From: Solibacillus ferritrahens | Lineage (GTDB): Bacteria > Bacillota > Bacilli > Bacillales_A > Planococcaceae | DNA: 64,000 nt | Reading direction: 5' to 3' | Assembly (NCBI RefSeq): GCF_037027585.1 | Contig: NZ_JAXCLE010000005.1 | Span: 1 to 64,000 of the forward strand | Shown here: in pieces, positions 26,913-36,273 of the stretch | How positions within the stretch are numbered: position 1 is the first letter of the stretch | Layout: every line of letters begins with the position of its first letter | Notes under the pieces: generated by a model | What the model was told of the DNA's origin: nothing | Databases searched by the model: none | Seen by the model: only the letters and a program-made list of their open reading frames with translations | Position numbers and translations under genes: made by a program

Positions 26913-28358
26913 ATGAACTTTGAAACAGTCATTGGTTTAGAAATTCACGTTGAATTAAAAACGAATTCTAAAATCTTCTCGGCTTCCCCAAACCATTTCG
27001 GTGCAGAGCCAAATACAAATACGTCGGTAATTGATCTTGGATACCCAGGTGTTTTACCAGTATTAAATAAACAAGTAGTAGACTATGCAATCCGTGCTTC
27101 TTTAGCATTAAACATGGAAATCGAACAAGAAACTAAATTCGACCGCAAAAACTACTTCTATCCGGACAATCCGAAAGCTTACCAAATTTCACAATTTGAT
27201 AAGCCAATCGGTAAAAACGGATGGGTTGAAATCGAAATTCCTGCTAAAGGCGACACACCAGGCTACAAAAAGAAAATCGGTATTACACGTCTTCATATGG
27301 AAGAAGATGCAGGTAAATTAACACACGCTGATGGTTATTCTTTAGTGGACTTAAACCGTCAAGGAACACCTCTTGTTGAGATTGTTTCTGAGCCGGATAT
27401 CCGTACTCCGGATGAAGCATATGCATACCTTGAAAAAGTGAAGTCAATTATTCAATATTCAGGTGTATCAGATGTACGTATGGAAGAAGGTTCATTACGT
27501 TGTGATGCGAACATTTCGATTCGTCCATACGGCCAAGAAGAGTTCGGTACAAAAACAGAGCTGAAAAACTTAAACTCATTTAACTTCGTACGTCGTGGTT
27601 TAGAGCATGAGGAAGTTCGTCAGGAAGAAGTACTAATGTCAGGTGGCATTATTGAGCAAGAAACTCGCCGTTTCGATGAAAAGACAGGTAAAACTATTTT
27701 AATGCGTGTAAAAGAAGGAACAGATGATTACCGTTACTTCCCAGAGCCAGATTTAGTACGTCTTTCTATTTCTGATGAATGGGTAGAGCGTATCCGCCAG
27801 TCAATTCCTGAATTACCAGATGCACGTAAAGCACGTTACGTTTCTGAACTAGGCTTAACAGATTATGATGCAAACGTACTTGTGGTAAACAAAGAGATTT
27901 CAGATTTCTTTGATGCAACTGTAACGGCTGGTGCAGATGCAAAATTAACGGCAAACTGGTTAATGGGTGACGTATCTGCATACTTGAATTCAGAGCAAAA
28001 AGAGCTAAAAGATACAGCTTTAACACCAGAAAACTTAGCTGGTATGGTGAAATTAATTACAGACGGCACAATTTCTTCTAAAATCGCGAAAAAAGTATTC
28101 ACTGAATTAGTTACTAACGGTGGCGATGCAGCGAAAATCGTGAAGGAAAAAGGGTTAGTTCAAATTTCTGATCCAGAAGTAATTCGAGGCTTCGTAACAA
28201 CTGTTCTTGATAACGATGCAAAATCGGTAGCTGATTTCTTAGGCGGCAACGAACGTGCGATTAAAGCACTTTTAGGTCAAATTATGAAAGCTTCTAAAGG
28301 TCAGGCAAACCCACAATTAACAAATCAAATTTTAATGGAAGAAATTAATAAACGCTAA
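26913..28358 (+). CDS. gatB: Amidotransferase subunit B
   Basis: Kinase/transamidase subunit that phosphorylates and amidates Glu-tRNA(Gln) or Asp-tRNA(Asn). The N-terminus ETVIGLEIHVEL and RMEEGSLRCDANIS are signatures, and the C-terminal YqeY-like tail domain covers about residues 335-481. The 481 residues are typical. It is followed by a strong terminator, closing gatCAB. Confidence 0.97.
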   Translation: MNFETVIGLEIHVELKTNSKIFSASPNHFGAEPNTNTSVIDLGYPGVLPVLNKQVVDYAIRASLALNMEIEQETKFDRKNYFYPDNPKAYQISQFDKPIGKNGWVEIEIPAKGDTPGYKKKIGITRLHMEEDAGKLTHADGYSLVDLNRQGTPLVEIVSEPDIRTPDEAYAYLEKVKSIIQYSGVSDVRMEEGSLRCDANISIRPYGQEEFGTKTELKNLNSFNFVRRGLEHEEVRQEEVLMSGGIIEQETRRFDEKTGKTILMRVKEGTDDYRYFPEPDLVRLSISDEWVERIRQSIPELPDARKARYVSELGLTDYDANVLVVNKEISDFFDATVTAGADAKLTANWLMGDVSAYLNSEQKELKDTALTPENLAGMVKLITDGTISSKIAKKVFTELVTNGGDAAKIVKEKGLVQISDPEVIRGFVTTVLDNDAKSVADFLGGNERAIKALLGQIMKASKGQANPQLTNQILMEEINKR

Positions 28359-28371
28359 TTTCTTCGTGTGA

Positions 28372-28407
28372 ACGGCAGTCTATCTATAATAGACTGTCGT
28401 TTTTTTT
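28372..28407 (+). terminator. Terminator after gatB
   Basis: ACGGCAGTCTAT (28372-28383) pairs with ATAGACTGTCGT (28389-28400), then eight T residues. Confidence 0.92.
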
Positions 28408-28486
28408 ATAGGAATTCACTTGATAAATTATAATCATAAGCTAATAATTGGAAATATAAAAAGTGAGGAAGAGGGAGGGATTTATT

Positions 28487-29662
28487 TTGGAAAAGACCTG
28501 GTGTGTGGGACCAATTCAAATTGTACGAGAACAACAAATAAACAAAGACCATTATGCGGTTATTGAAGGTAAAAAAATTGTCCAGTTTTGTGAAAAAGCC
28601 GGCTTACCTGAACAGATTGATTTTGTGGAAACAAAGGCTACCTATAAATTAATGCCAGGGATGATTGACCAGCATATCCACGGAATGTCAGGTGCAGATG
28701 TAATGGACGGAATGGAAAGTAGTCTTAATACCATTAGTAAAGCACTTGCCAAACATGGTGTGACCAGCTTTTTGGCAACAACGATGACAGCCGCAGTAAA
28801 CCAAATTGAACATGTCGTACAAACGGTAGCTGATAACAAAAACTCAGTACAGGGTGCCAAAATCGTTGGTATTCATTTAGAAGGTCCATTCATTAATCCA
28901 GTTCAAAAGGGTGCACAGTCTGATCAATATATTATAAAGCCCTCTGCTGAAATTTTTGAAAAGCTTAATACATCCTCACAAAAACAAATAAAGCTCATAA
29001 CATTTGCAGCGGAACTGGATGAAGGGGAAAAGCTTGCATCATACTTGAAAAATAATGACATTGTAGCATCCATCGGACATTCTAATGCGAAGTATGCCGA
29101 AACAAAGATTTTATTGGAGCAACAGCTAATTCAAAATGCTACTCACTTTTGCAATGGGATGAGGTCAATCCATCATCGTGAGCCAGGTCTGCAAGTAGCT
29201 TTATTGCAAAGTGACAGTAAGCTGGAGATTATTGCGGATGGAATACATATTCATCCAGACATGATTCGTTTTATATTTGATTCAATTGGTGAAGACCGAA
29301 TGATATTAATTTCAGACAGTATGAGGGCGACTGAATTGGCGGATGGTATTTATGATTTAGGGGGACAGCAAGTTCGTGTAGAGAATGGGTTGTGTAAACT
29401 GGTAGAAAGTGATGCGCTTGCAGGAAGCACACTTAATTTAAATAAGGCAAGAAAAAACATGAAAGAATGGCTTCAACTATCAGACATGACACTGGCTAAG
29501 CTGACGGCAACAAATAGTGCAAAACTGTTAGGGTTATATGAACATAAAGGTTCAATTGAAATTGGTAAAGATGCTGATTTTTATATAGTAAATGAACAAG
29601 AGGATGTTGTAATGACTGTTTCAGAAGGAAAAGTAATTTTTGAGAACCTAAAGGGGGAGTAA
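28487..29662 (+). CDS. nagA: N-acetylglucosamine-6-phosphate deacetylase
   Basis: Amidohydrolase that removes acetate from GlcNAc-6-phosphate. PGMIDQHIHG gives the HxH site, GIHLEGPFINP the metal-binding Glu, and GHSNA and THFCNGM the two later histidines, with ILISDSM carrying the catalytic Asp. I choose the TTG at 28487, because GGGAGGG lies about 8 bases upstream; a GTG at 28463 in frame overlaps that region. About 391 residues. No nagB or nagR is adjacent; a GNAT gene follows at 2 bp. Substrate use in peptidoglycan recycling or chitosugar catabolism is inferred. Confidence 0.88.
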   Translation: MEKTWCVGPIQIVREQQINKDHYAVIEGKKIVQFCEKAGLPEQIDFVETKATYKLMPGMIDQHIHGMSGADVMDGMESSLNTISKALAKHGVTSFLATTMTAAVNQIEHVVQTVADNKNSVQGAKIVGIHLEGPFINPVQKGAQSDQYIIKPSAEIFEKLNTSSQKQIKLITFAAELDEGEKLASYLKNNDIVASIGHSNAKYAETKILLEQQLIQNATHFCNGMRSIHHREPGLQVALLQSDSKLEIIADGIHIHPDMIRFIFDSIGEDRMILISDSMRATELADGIYDLGGQQVRVENGLCKLVESDALAGSTLNLNKARKNMKEWLQLSDMTLAKLTATNSAKLLGLYEHKGSIEIGKDADFYIVNEQEDVVMTVSEGKVIFENLKGE

Positions 29663-29664
29663 AG

Positions 29665-30537
29665 GTGAATTTCATTAAAGGGGATGCTTTACACAATGAC
29701 TTACAGCTAAAAAGGAGCTTTTTCAATTTGGCTGATGAAACGTTTAATCTAAAATTTGAACAATGGGATGAGCTTGGATATTGGAACGATACATATTGCC
29801 CCTATGCCTTTGAAGTGGATGGTGAAATAGCTTCAAATGTATCAACAAGTACGGGAATGATGGTTTTAGATGGCAAACAGTATGAGGCTGTTCAAATAGG
29901 GACTGTCATGACAAATCCAAAATTCCAAGGGAAAGGATTATCACGGCGGCTAATGGAAAAAGTAATGGAAGATCATGTGAATGCCAATATAATTTATTTA
30001 TTTGCAAATAAATCAGTATTAGGTTTTTATCCGAAGTTTGGATTTGAAATGCGAACACAATCTACTTTTACATTGGATAAAAAAGATCTTGTATCCAATG
30101 AAACGGAAATAAACAAAATTAACATGGATGATAATATCGAAAGAAAGCTATTTTACAATACAACGATGAACCGTGTACCAATTAGCCGAAAAATGAGTAT
30201 GGTTCAAAATGAAAGTATTGTTATGTTCCATGCATTGACGCAATATCGGGATTGTATCTACTATGTTCCAAAGTTCCGGGTATTTGTCATTTTAAAAGAA
30301 TCAGCGCAGCATGTTGAGGTAATTGATGTAATTTCTAAAGAGCCTTTTGATTTGTTGGAAGTGTTGGGAAGCCTGCCAATTCAAACCTCGAAAATTAAAC
30401 TGTGCTTTACGCCGGATGATTTAAAAATTCCTATTGTACAGGAAATGTTCATAGATGAGGGTGCCATGTTTGTGAAAAATCAAATAGATATCGACTATCC
30501 GAATAATTTACTGTATCCATATAGTGGTTTAGCATAA
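29665..30537 (+). CDS. GNAT family N-acetyltransferase with C-terminal extension
   Basis: A 290-residue protein. Residues about 1-150 form a GNAT domain with the acetyl-CoA loop KFQGKGLSRRLMEKVM and GFYPKFGFEM. Residues 150-290 form a second domain that I do not recognise, possibly an SCP2-like or degenerate GNAT fold. The GTG start at 29665 follows AAAGGGGG. It is 2 bp from nagA and so probably cotranscribed, which may link it to amino-sugar or cell-wall metabolism. The acceptor is unknown. Confidence 0.72.
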   Translation: MNFIKGDALHNDLQLKRSFFNLADETFNLKFEQWDELGYWNDTYCPYAFEVDGEIASNVSTSTGMMVLDGKQYEAVQIGTVMTNPKFQGKGLSRRLMEKVMEDHVNANIIYLFANKSVLGFYPKFGFEMRTQSTFTLDKKDLVSNETEINKINMDDNIERKLFYNTTMNRVPISRKMSMVQNESIVMFHALTQYRDCIYYVPKFRVFVILKESAQHVEVIDVISKEPFDLLEVLGSLPIQTSKIKLCFTPDDLKIPIVQEMFIDEGAMFVKNQIDIDYPNNLLYPYSGLA

Positions 30538-30579
30538 TAAATGGAGGTCCGGAAAATGTTCCCCGGACCTCCATTTTGC
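30537..30579. terminator. Bidirectional terminator
   Basis: A perfect 12-bp stem (30541-30552 with 30563-30574) is flanked by AAAT on one side and ATTTT on the other. It lies between convergent genes. Confidence 0.88.
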
Positions 30580-30595
30580 GGTCAATTTAAGAAGT

Positions 30596-31519
30596 TTAGT
30601 CGGGCAAGTCGCCAAAACCAGTATGACCGTTTAATAATTTTGCGGTGACGTATAGAAGGCGCTTTTTTGCTTCACGGGCTATTGGTATTTCCTCTAAATC
30701 AAATCCGTGAATGCAGCCTTTGTAAATATCAAATTGAACGTCTATATGCGCCTGACGTAATTTATTAACAAACTCATAAACTTCCTCGTAAAAAAGATCA
30801 TGGGTGCCGATGAAAGTATAGATTGGTGGAAGTCTTTCCACATTAGCGTATAAAGGTGATGCGTACGGAGGAATGATTTTCATATTGCCTAAATAAGCAT
30901 CCCAACTGTGTCTGTTTTTTTCATTATTCCAAATAGCAGGTGAAGCAAACTTTTCATGAAATGGCCTCTCTTTTGCATCGAGCATCGGATACAATGGCAA
31001 AATCCCCGCTATTTGAGGTCCTTTTTCATCTCGTGCCTTTAATGCTACTGCCAATGCCAAGTTACCCCCAGCACTACCTCCGCTTACTATTATTTTGTTT
31101 GGATCAATATTTAGAGCGTTTGCATGTCTATAAATCCATGTTAGAGTTTCATAACTATCCTCCAATGCAGCAGGATAAGGATGCTCCGGGGCCAGACGAT
31201 ATTGTGGGATGAATACAACCGCTTGAAAGTTATGGACAAAGTCGATGACATAGGGAATACTGTCATCCGGATTGCCGAAAACCATTCCACCACCATGAAA
31301 CCAAACAAAACATGGCATATTTTGTGCCGCTTGCTTCGGTTTTAAACAAATAACGCGTACATTATTAATCATCATTTCTTGCACTAAGCAATTTTCAGTC
31401 CGAAAATTTTGCTCGGAAAAATGGGTGAATGTACGATTCGCTATGAGTTCATGGAATGTACGTGCATTTTTTAAGCTTCGGTTAAATATTTCAGCCAGTT
31501 CAGGGTGTAGCCCTTTCAT
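30596..31519 (-). CDS. Alpha/beta hydrolase, hormone-sensitive-lipase type
   Basis: A 307-residue esterase-like protein. The oxyanion motif HGGGMVFG and nucleophile elbow GGSAGGNLALA (usually GDSAGG; the Asp is Gly here) mark the HSL/bHSL family. The acid Asp is in FIGTHDLFYEE and the His in CIHGFD. No signal peptide is present, so it is cytoplasmic. Its start overlaps the upstream DUF624 gene by 4 bp. It could be a deacylase for an imported acylated substrate, but this is inference only. Confidence 0.8.
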   Translation of the reverse strand: MKGLHPELAEIFNRSLKNARTFHELIANRTFTHFSEQNFRTENCLVQEMMINNVRVICLKPKQAAQNMPCFVWFHGGGMVFGNPDDSIPYVIDFVHNFQAVVFIPQYRLAPEHPYPAALEDSYETLTWIYRHANALNIDPNKIIVSGGSAGGNLALAVALKARDEKGPQIAGILPLYPMLDAKERPFHEKFASPAIWNNEKNRHSWDAYLGNMKIIPPYASPLYANVERLPPIYTFIGTHDLFYEEVYEFVNKLRQAHIDVQFDIYKGCIHGFDLEEIPIAREAKKRLLYVTAKLLNGHTGFGDLPD

Positions 31520-32136
31520 ACTGATACCGCCTTCGACAACTTCCTTTTTTCGATTTTTGTAAATGAACGAAGCGAGAACTTCATTATTATTAAACTAAGA
31601 ACACTGCCGACAAATAAAGGGATCGCACCTGGCATAATATTAAAAACAAAATATATAAAAATAATACTTATAGAATTCAAAACAACGGTGAAAGGCGAGG
31701 TAATGGTGAATAGAAACGCCTGTTTAATCATCGCAAAAAATGCTAAATCAAAATGTACATACACTGGAAAGAAGAAAAATAAAGTGCCAAAAATAATAAA
31801 TGCCACAATAAAAGTTGGTATAAGGAGAATAGATAAAGATTCAAATGTATAAATGGCATAAAAGTCGATAGCTAAAATGAATAGAATACTATAGCTAATG
31901 ATTGCATAGCCATTTCCTTTTAGCCATTCACTTTTATATACTTCCCAAAAAGTGTGCGTCATCGGTTTATCAATATCGAGCAGCAATTGTCTTGTAATCG
32001 TAAATAATGCAATCGTTGCTGGAAACAATCCAAAAATAAATAGTCCAATCGCGGAAAAAAACAACCATAAAAAGTTTAAGTATATTATTTTTAATAGTTT
32101 TACACCAAAACTATAAAAGCCGTCCCAAATTGACAT
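31516..32136 (-). CDS. YesL-like DUF624 membrane protein
   Basis: A 206-residue integral membrane protein with about five hydrophobic segments. The start WDGFYSFGVKLLKIIYLNFL and LFPATIALFTITR match the DUF624/YesL family, which is usually encoded beside carbohydrate ABC importers. Here it is divergent from the sugar-binding protein gene across a 166-bp interval. Its function is not established; a role linked to the ABC importer is inferred from context. Confidence 0.78.
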   Translation of the reverse strand: MSIWDGFYSFGVKLLKIIYLNFLWLFFSAIGLFIFGLFPATIALFTITRQLLLDIDKPMTHTFWEVYKSEWLKGNGYAIISYSILFILAIDFYAIYTFESLSILLIPTFIVAFIIFGTLFFFFPVYVHFDLAFFAMIKQAFLFTITSPFTVVLNSISIIFIYFVFNIMPGAIPLFVGSVLSLIIMKFSLRSFTKIEKRKLSKAVSV

Positions 32137-32248
32137 AAAAATACCCCCTTATCCTTATTATAAGATAAAAAGTCAGAAAAATCGTTCAATTTAAATTAAG
32201 GACTTTTAATGGACTTGAGTTAATTCGATTTTTTTTGTAGTCTGAAAA

Positions 32249-32268
32249 AAATAGCGAATTTGCTATTT
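32249..32268. promoter_or_regulatory. Operator-like palindrome upstream of the sugar-binding protein gene
   Basis: AAATAGC (32249-32255) and GCTATTT (32262-32268) form a perfect 7-bp inverted repeat with a 6-bp spacer. It overlaps a possible -10 region (TATTTT at 32264) and lies 35 bp before the start codon. A repressor site is a reasonable reading. Confidence 0.45.
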
Positions 32269-32302
32269 TATACAAATGAGAAAGAAAAAAGGGGGATGGG
32301 GT

Positions 32303-33610
32303 ATGAGTATTTCAATTTTCAAAAAGTTTGGACTATTATTTCTAGTATTGGTACTTTCTGCTGTAATGGTTGCTTGTAGTGATGATGAAACTAATTCAAC
32401 TGATACTAACACGACTACGGATAATGGAAGCGCTAACAGTGAGACAGAGGAATCTACAGGATTATCTGGAGAAATAACAGTGTGGGCACATCCATATACA
32501 GACGGTACGACAGGTGAAGGTGACATGTGGAAGACTTTCGCAGCTGACTTTGAGAGTGAAACAGGGGTAAAAGTAAACTTCGAACAAATTCCATGGGCTA
32601 ACCGTGACCAAAAAATCCTGACAGCTTTAGCAGCAGGTCAAGGTCCGGACGTATTCTATGTAATCCCTGACCAAATGCCTCAATATGCAGAGCAACAATT
32701 AATTTTAGATATTTCACAATATGTGACAGATGAAGAATTAAGCGGATTTGTACCAACAGCGATCGAAGCAACAAGCTGGAAGGGCAAACAGTATGGTATG
32801 CCAATTCTTCAAACGGCTGAGTCTTTAGTTTATAATAAAGAAATTTTAACTGAGTTGGGCGTTGATGAAAACAGCCTTCCAACAACTTGGGATGAATTCA
32901 AAGCTTTAGCAGAAAAAGCAAAAGCAGCGGGCTACTATGCATTCTCATATGCAGGTGGCGGTTCGTTAAATAACACACTTTATCCATTCTTATGGCAAGC
33001 TGGCGGTAACGTAATTGATGAGAGTAATAATATTTTAATTAACAAGCCGGAAGCAGTTAAGTCATTTGAATTAATTAATGAAATGTATACAAAGGGCTGG
33101 ATCCCTCAAGATTCAATTACAGCACTAGATCATGACTCCTTATACTTCGGTGGTAAGTTATTAGCTGTAAATGGCTCAGGTATTTCTGTAAACCGTTTAT
33201 TAGCTGAAAAGCCATTTGATTTTGTCATTGCTCCACCATTAAAAGATGCTGAGCAGTTAACTTACGGTACTGTTGGAATGTTCGTAGGTTCTGCAATTTC
33301 CAAAAACCCGGAAGCGGCAGCAGAATTCATGAAATATGTAACAAACACTGAGAATCAACGTACGTTTAACAATATTACACAATATATTCCAACACGCGAC
33401 GATGCGAAGGATATTTTTGACTCACAACCATACATGGCTCAATTAGCAGGCTACACTCAATATGCTAAGCCGGGTATTATTCACCCGGAAGGCCGTAACA
33501 TAATGCCTGTAGTTCAAGCGGAAATTCAAGCAATGCTGGAAGGGAAACAATCTCCTCAAGAAGCTGCGGATAAGTCAGCGGAAGCAATTGATAAATTGAT
33601 TAACAAATAG
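32303..33610 (+). CDS. Carbohydrate ABC transporter substrate-binding lipoprotein
   Basis: Family 1 extracellular solute-binding protein of 435 residues. The signal peptide ends in VMVAC, with lipid Cys near residue 25, followed by a low-complexity Thr/Asn/Glu linker. GEITVWAHPY and FEQIPWANRDQKILTALAAG are typical of MalE-like proteins. The ATG at 32303 is chosen because AAAGGGGGA lies just before it. It is the first gene of the sugar locus. The ligand cannot be read from sequence. Confidence 0.88.
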   Translation: MSISIFKKFGLLFLVLVLSAVMVACSDDETNSTDTNTTTDNGSANSETEESTGLSGEITVWAHPYTDGTTGEGDMWKTFAADFESETGVKVNFEQIPWANRDQKILTALAAGQGPDVFYVIPDQMPQYAEQQLILDISQYVTDEELSGFVPTAIEATSWKGKQYGMPILQTAESLVYNKEILTELGVDENSLPTTWDEFKALAEKAKAAGYYAFSYAGGGSLNNTLYPFLWQAGGNVIDESNNILINKPEAVKSFELINEMYTKGWIPQDSITALDHDSLYFGGKLLAVNGSGISVNRLLAEKPFDFVIAPPLKDAEQLTYGTVGMFVGSAISKNPEAAAEFMKYVTNTENQRTFNNITQYIPTRDDAKDIFDSQPYMAQLAGYTQYAKPGIIHPEGRNIMPVVQAEIQAMLEGKQSPQEAADKSAEAIDKLINK

Positions 33611-33617
33611 TTTAAAG

Positions 33618-33646
33618 GAGAGTTTGGTCTTAATGATCAAACTCTC
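33618..33646 (+). other. Intercistronic stem-loop after the binding-protein gene
   Basis: A 12-bp stem (33618-33629 with 33635-33646) with loop TTAAT and no T-run. Such hairpins between a binding-protein gene and permease genes often protect the upstream mRNA, giving more binding protein than permease. Confidence 0.65.
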
Positions 33647-33678
33647 TCATTACTTCAAGTACAGAAAGGGTGAGGCAT

Positions 33679-34596
33679 GTGACCTCTACAACTTCTAAAC
33701 AATCACTTAGTGCACGAATAAAGAGAGAATTAAATAAAAATTTATTAGTCTATATCGTACTCATTCCAGTTATCATTCACTTCATCATATTTCAAGTTTA
33801 TCCATTTGCTCTTAGCTTCTATTTAACTTTTCATGATTGGAAAATAATTGGCGACCCTGAATTTGTTGGATTAAAGCATTGGAAAAATCTATTTGATGAT
33901 GAAATCGCATGGAAAGCAATATGGAATACTGTTAAGTTTTCCGTCTACTATATACTGCCGACAATGGCACTTGGCCTAATTTTGGCACTAATTATTAATT
34001 CGGGCATTAAGTTTTCAGGCTTCTTTAAAGGGTTATTTTTCTTGCCGGTTGTTACATCATTCGTAATTATTGCAGGTATTTGGGGATGGTTATTCCGTGG
34101 TACTGAAGATGGCTTTATTAACTATTTAATTGGTTTTGTCGGCATTGATCCACAGCTGTTTTTATCAAGTTCGTCCCAGGCACTCCTTGTTTTGGCAGGT
34201 TTAAGTATTTTTAAAGTGGCTGGTACGACAATGATTTATTACTATGCGGGCTTACAATCGATCGACCGTCAATTGTATGAGGCAGCACGAATCGATGGTG
34301 CAAACTCGTGGAAAATGTTTTGGAGTGTTACGTTCCCAATGCTAAAGCCGATACACTTTTACGTTGCAATTACAACAACAATTGGTTCATTTCAAATTTT
34401 CGATTCGGCGTTCCTATTGACGAATGGTGGACCAAACTATTCAACGACTACAATTGTGTATTACTTATACCACCAAGGATTTACAAGCTTAAATTTGAGC
34501 TATGCTGCTGTTTTATCGTATGTATTGTTCTTTATCATTTTAATTATCTCGTTAATTCAACGTAAATACATTGGGAAAGACCCAAATTATTATTAA
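33679..34596 (+). CDS. Carbohydrate ABC transporter permease, MalF-type
   Basis: A 305-residue inner-membrane protein with six predicted segments. The first lies at about residues 20-45 (NLLVYIVLIPVIIHFIIFQV), and the EAA loop reads YEAARIDGANSWKMFWSVTF. The GTG at 33679 is likely, because AAAGG lies 9 bases before it; GTG 33670 is a less likely alternative. It pairs with the next permease. No ATPase gene is adjacent; see the MsmX-type gene at 48414. Confidence 0.88.
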   Translation: MTSTTSKQSLSARIKRELNKNLLVYIVLIPVIIHFIIFQVYPFALSFYLTFHDWKIIGDPEFVGLKHWKNLFDDEIAWKAIWNTVKFSVYYILPTMALGLILALIINSGIKFSGFFKGLFFLPVVTSFVIIAGIWGWLFRGTEDGFINYLIGFVGIDPQLFLSSSSQALLVLAGLSIFKVAGTTMIYYYAGLQSIDRQLYEAARIDGANSWKMFWSVTFPMLKPIHFYVAITTTIGSFQIFDSAFLLTNGGPNYSTTTIVYYLYHQGFTSLNLSYAAVLSYVLFFIILIISLIQRKYIGKDPNYY

Positions 34597-34620
34597 GCTG
34601 GTGCGGGGAGGAGCAGACAA

Positions 34621-35424
34621 ATGAAAAAAGTAATCTCTTATACAGCATTAGCAATATTAGCAATCGTTTTTATTATGCCATTTATTATTATGGTTTTCGG
34701 ATCATTAAAAGAAGTCAAGCAGGCACAAATTGATCCGCTGTTTTGGCTACCTACCAATCCATCGATTCAAAACTATATTACGATTTTTTCAAATGGAATT
34801 TTTTTACGATGGATTTGGAACTCTATCGTTATTACCGTAATTCCCGTTATGACTCAAATGATTTTTGCAGCCCTATTAGGTTATATATTTGCGAAAAAGC
34901 AATTTTGGGGAAAAGAAGCGATTTTTTGGACTTTTATGGCGGTTATCATGATTCCTCAACAGCTATTTATAATTCCCAAATATATTATGTTCGCTGATTT
35001 CGGTTGGATAAATACATATTGGGCATTAATTGTACCTGAATTATGGGCAATTATGGGTGTATTTTTAGTACGACAATTTTTACAGGGAATACCGAAGGAT
35101 TTGGAGGAGGCTGCCTATATTGATGGGGCAAATGACTGGCAGATTTTCTTCAAGATTATTTTGCCACTATCATTTCCGGTTGTTGCGACAGTCGGTACCT
35201 TTGCCTTTATTTCAAATTGGAATGACTTATTCCAACCATTGATTTATTTAACTAATGAGAAGATGTTCCCGGTGACAGTCGGTCTTGCTTCAATGCTCGG
35301 AAAAGAAGGGAACTTCGGTGTAGAAATGGCAGGAGCAACAATTTCATTTATACCGACGTTTTTAATATTTATCTTTTTCCAGCGTTATTTTACAGAAGGA
35401 ATTACGATGTCAGGTATTAAGTAG
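34621..35424 (+). CDS. Carbohydrate ABC transporter permease, MalG-type
   Basis: A 267-residue inner-membrane protein. The EAA loop is LEEAAYIDGANDWQIFFKI, and ISNWNDLFQPLIYL is typical of MalG-like permeases. GGGGAGGAG is the RBS. It forms the membrane channel with the preceding permease. Confidence 0.88.
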   Translation: MKKVISYTALAILAIVFIMPFIIMVFGSLKEVKQAQIDPLFWLPTNPSIQNYITIFSNGIFLRWIWNSIVITVIPVMTQMIFAALLGYIFAKKQFWGKEAIFWTFMAVIMIPQQLFIIPKYIMFADFGWINTYWALIVPELWAIMGVFLVRQFLQGIPKDLEEAAYIDGANDWQIFFKIILPLSFPVVATVGTFAFISNWNDLFQPLIYLTNEKMFPVTVGLASMLGKEGNFGVEMAGATISFIPTFLIFIFFQRYFTEGITMSGIK

Positions 35425-35433
35425 GGGGCTGCC

Positions 35434-36273
35434 ATGAAGATAGGAATTATTGGAACAGACTCATCTCATGCTATTGCCTTTAGTAAACGACTAATAAATA
35501 AAGGTCATGAAATATTTGCTTATCGAGGTGGTTCTTTAATTGAGTTAAGCAGTACAAGGATTGAAAGAATCTCGGGACAATTATGTGAAAACGGTATTCT
35601 ATTTATCGATTCATTACAAGAACTGTCACAGATTTGTGATGCATTTATCATTACATCAGTTGATGCATCACAGCACTTTGAACAATTTAAAGAGTTGTCA
35701 GATACAAAAAAGCCTGTTTTCATAGATAAACCATTGGCAAAAAATTATGAGCAGGCTGTTGCAATAATAGAGCATGCCAACAAACAGGGCATTCCTATAA
35801 TGAGCTGTTCAGCCTTAAGGTTTGCAGAAGAAATTCAACAGGCAAAATCTAAAAGTAATATTGAGGCAGTGGATATAATCGCACCACTGCCGATGCCAAG
35901 GGATTTAGATTATTTCTACTATGGCATACATGCAGTCGAAATGATTAGTGCCTTAAAGGAAACCGGAATAGAAGACATAACTGTTACAGTATGTGAACAG
36001 TGGCACTTTATCACTCTTACATTTAAAGATGGTACAGTGTCTACGATTCGCGGTTACTTACAGCATCGTAATAGTTTTCAATTTGTGACACACACCCATC
36101 AACAAAGTGAATGGTATGAAATTAGTGAAGGTAATGTTCAATTTTACGATTACCTGATTGATGCAATTGAACAGTTTTTTATATTGCGGGAAAGTCCAAT
36201 TAATCCGGAAGAGACTTTGCAAATTATTAGGGTACTGGAACAGATGACAAAGACGGCTGGAAAGGGTTATTGA
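35434..36273 (+). CDS. Gfo/Idh/MocA-type oxidoreductase, short
   Basis: A 279-residue protein. The N-terminal Rossmann start MKIGIIGTDSSHAIAFSKRL lacks the classic GxGxxG. FIDKPLAKN replaces the usual EKP, and GIHAVEMI supplies the catalytic-site His. The shorter C-terminal domain (about 120-279) is incomplete compared with typical members of 330-350. It may be a divergent NAD(P)-dependent sugar dehydrogenase or a non-catalytic relative. Its 3' end overlaps the convergent regulator gene by 7 bp. Confidence 0.75.
   Translation: MKIGIIGTDSSHAIAFSKRLINKGHEIFAYRGGSLIELSSTRIERISGQLCENGILFIDSLQELSQICDAFIITSVDASQHFEQFKELSDTKKPVFIDKPLAKNYEQAVAIIEHANKQGIPIMSCSALRFAEEIQQAKSKSNIEAVDIIAPLPMPRDLDYFYYGIHAVEMISALKETGIEDITVTVCEQWHFITLTFKDGTVSTIRGYLQHRNSFQFVTHTHQQSEWYEISEGNVQFYDYLIDAIEQFFILRESPINPEETLQIIRVLEQMTKTAGKGY

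Noticed and set aside
32137..32302. CcpA cre site before the sugar-binding protein gene
   Set aside because: No sequence fits TGWNANCGNTNWCA; only the AAATAGC palindrome is seen.
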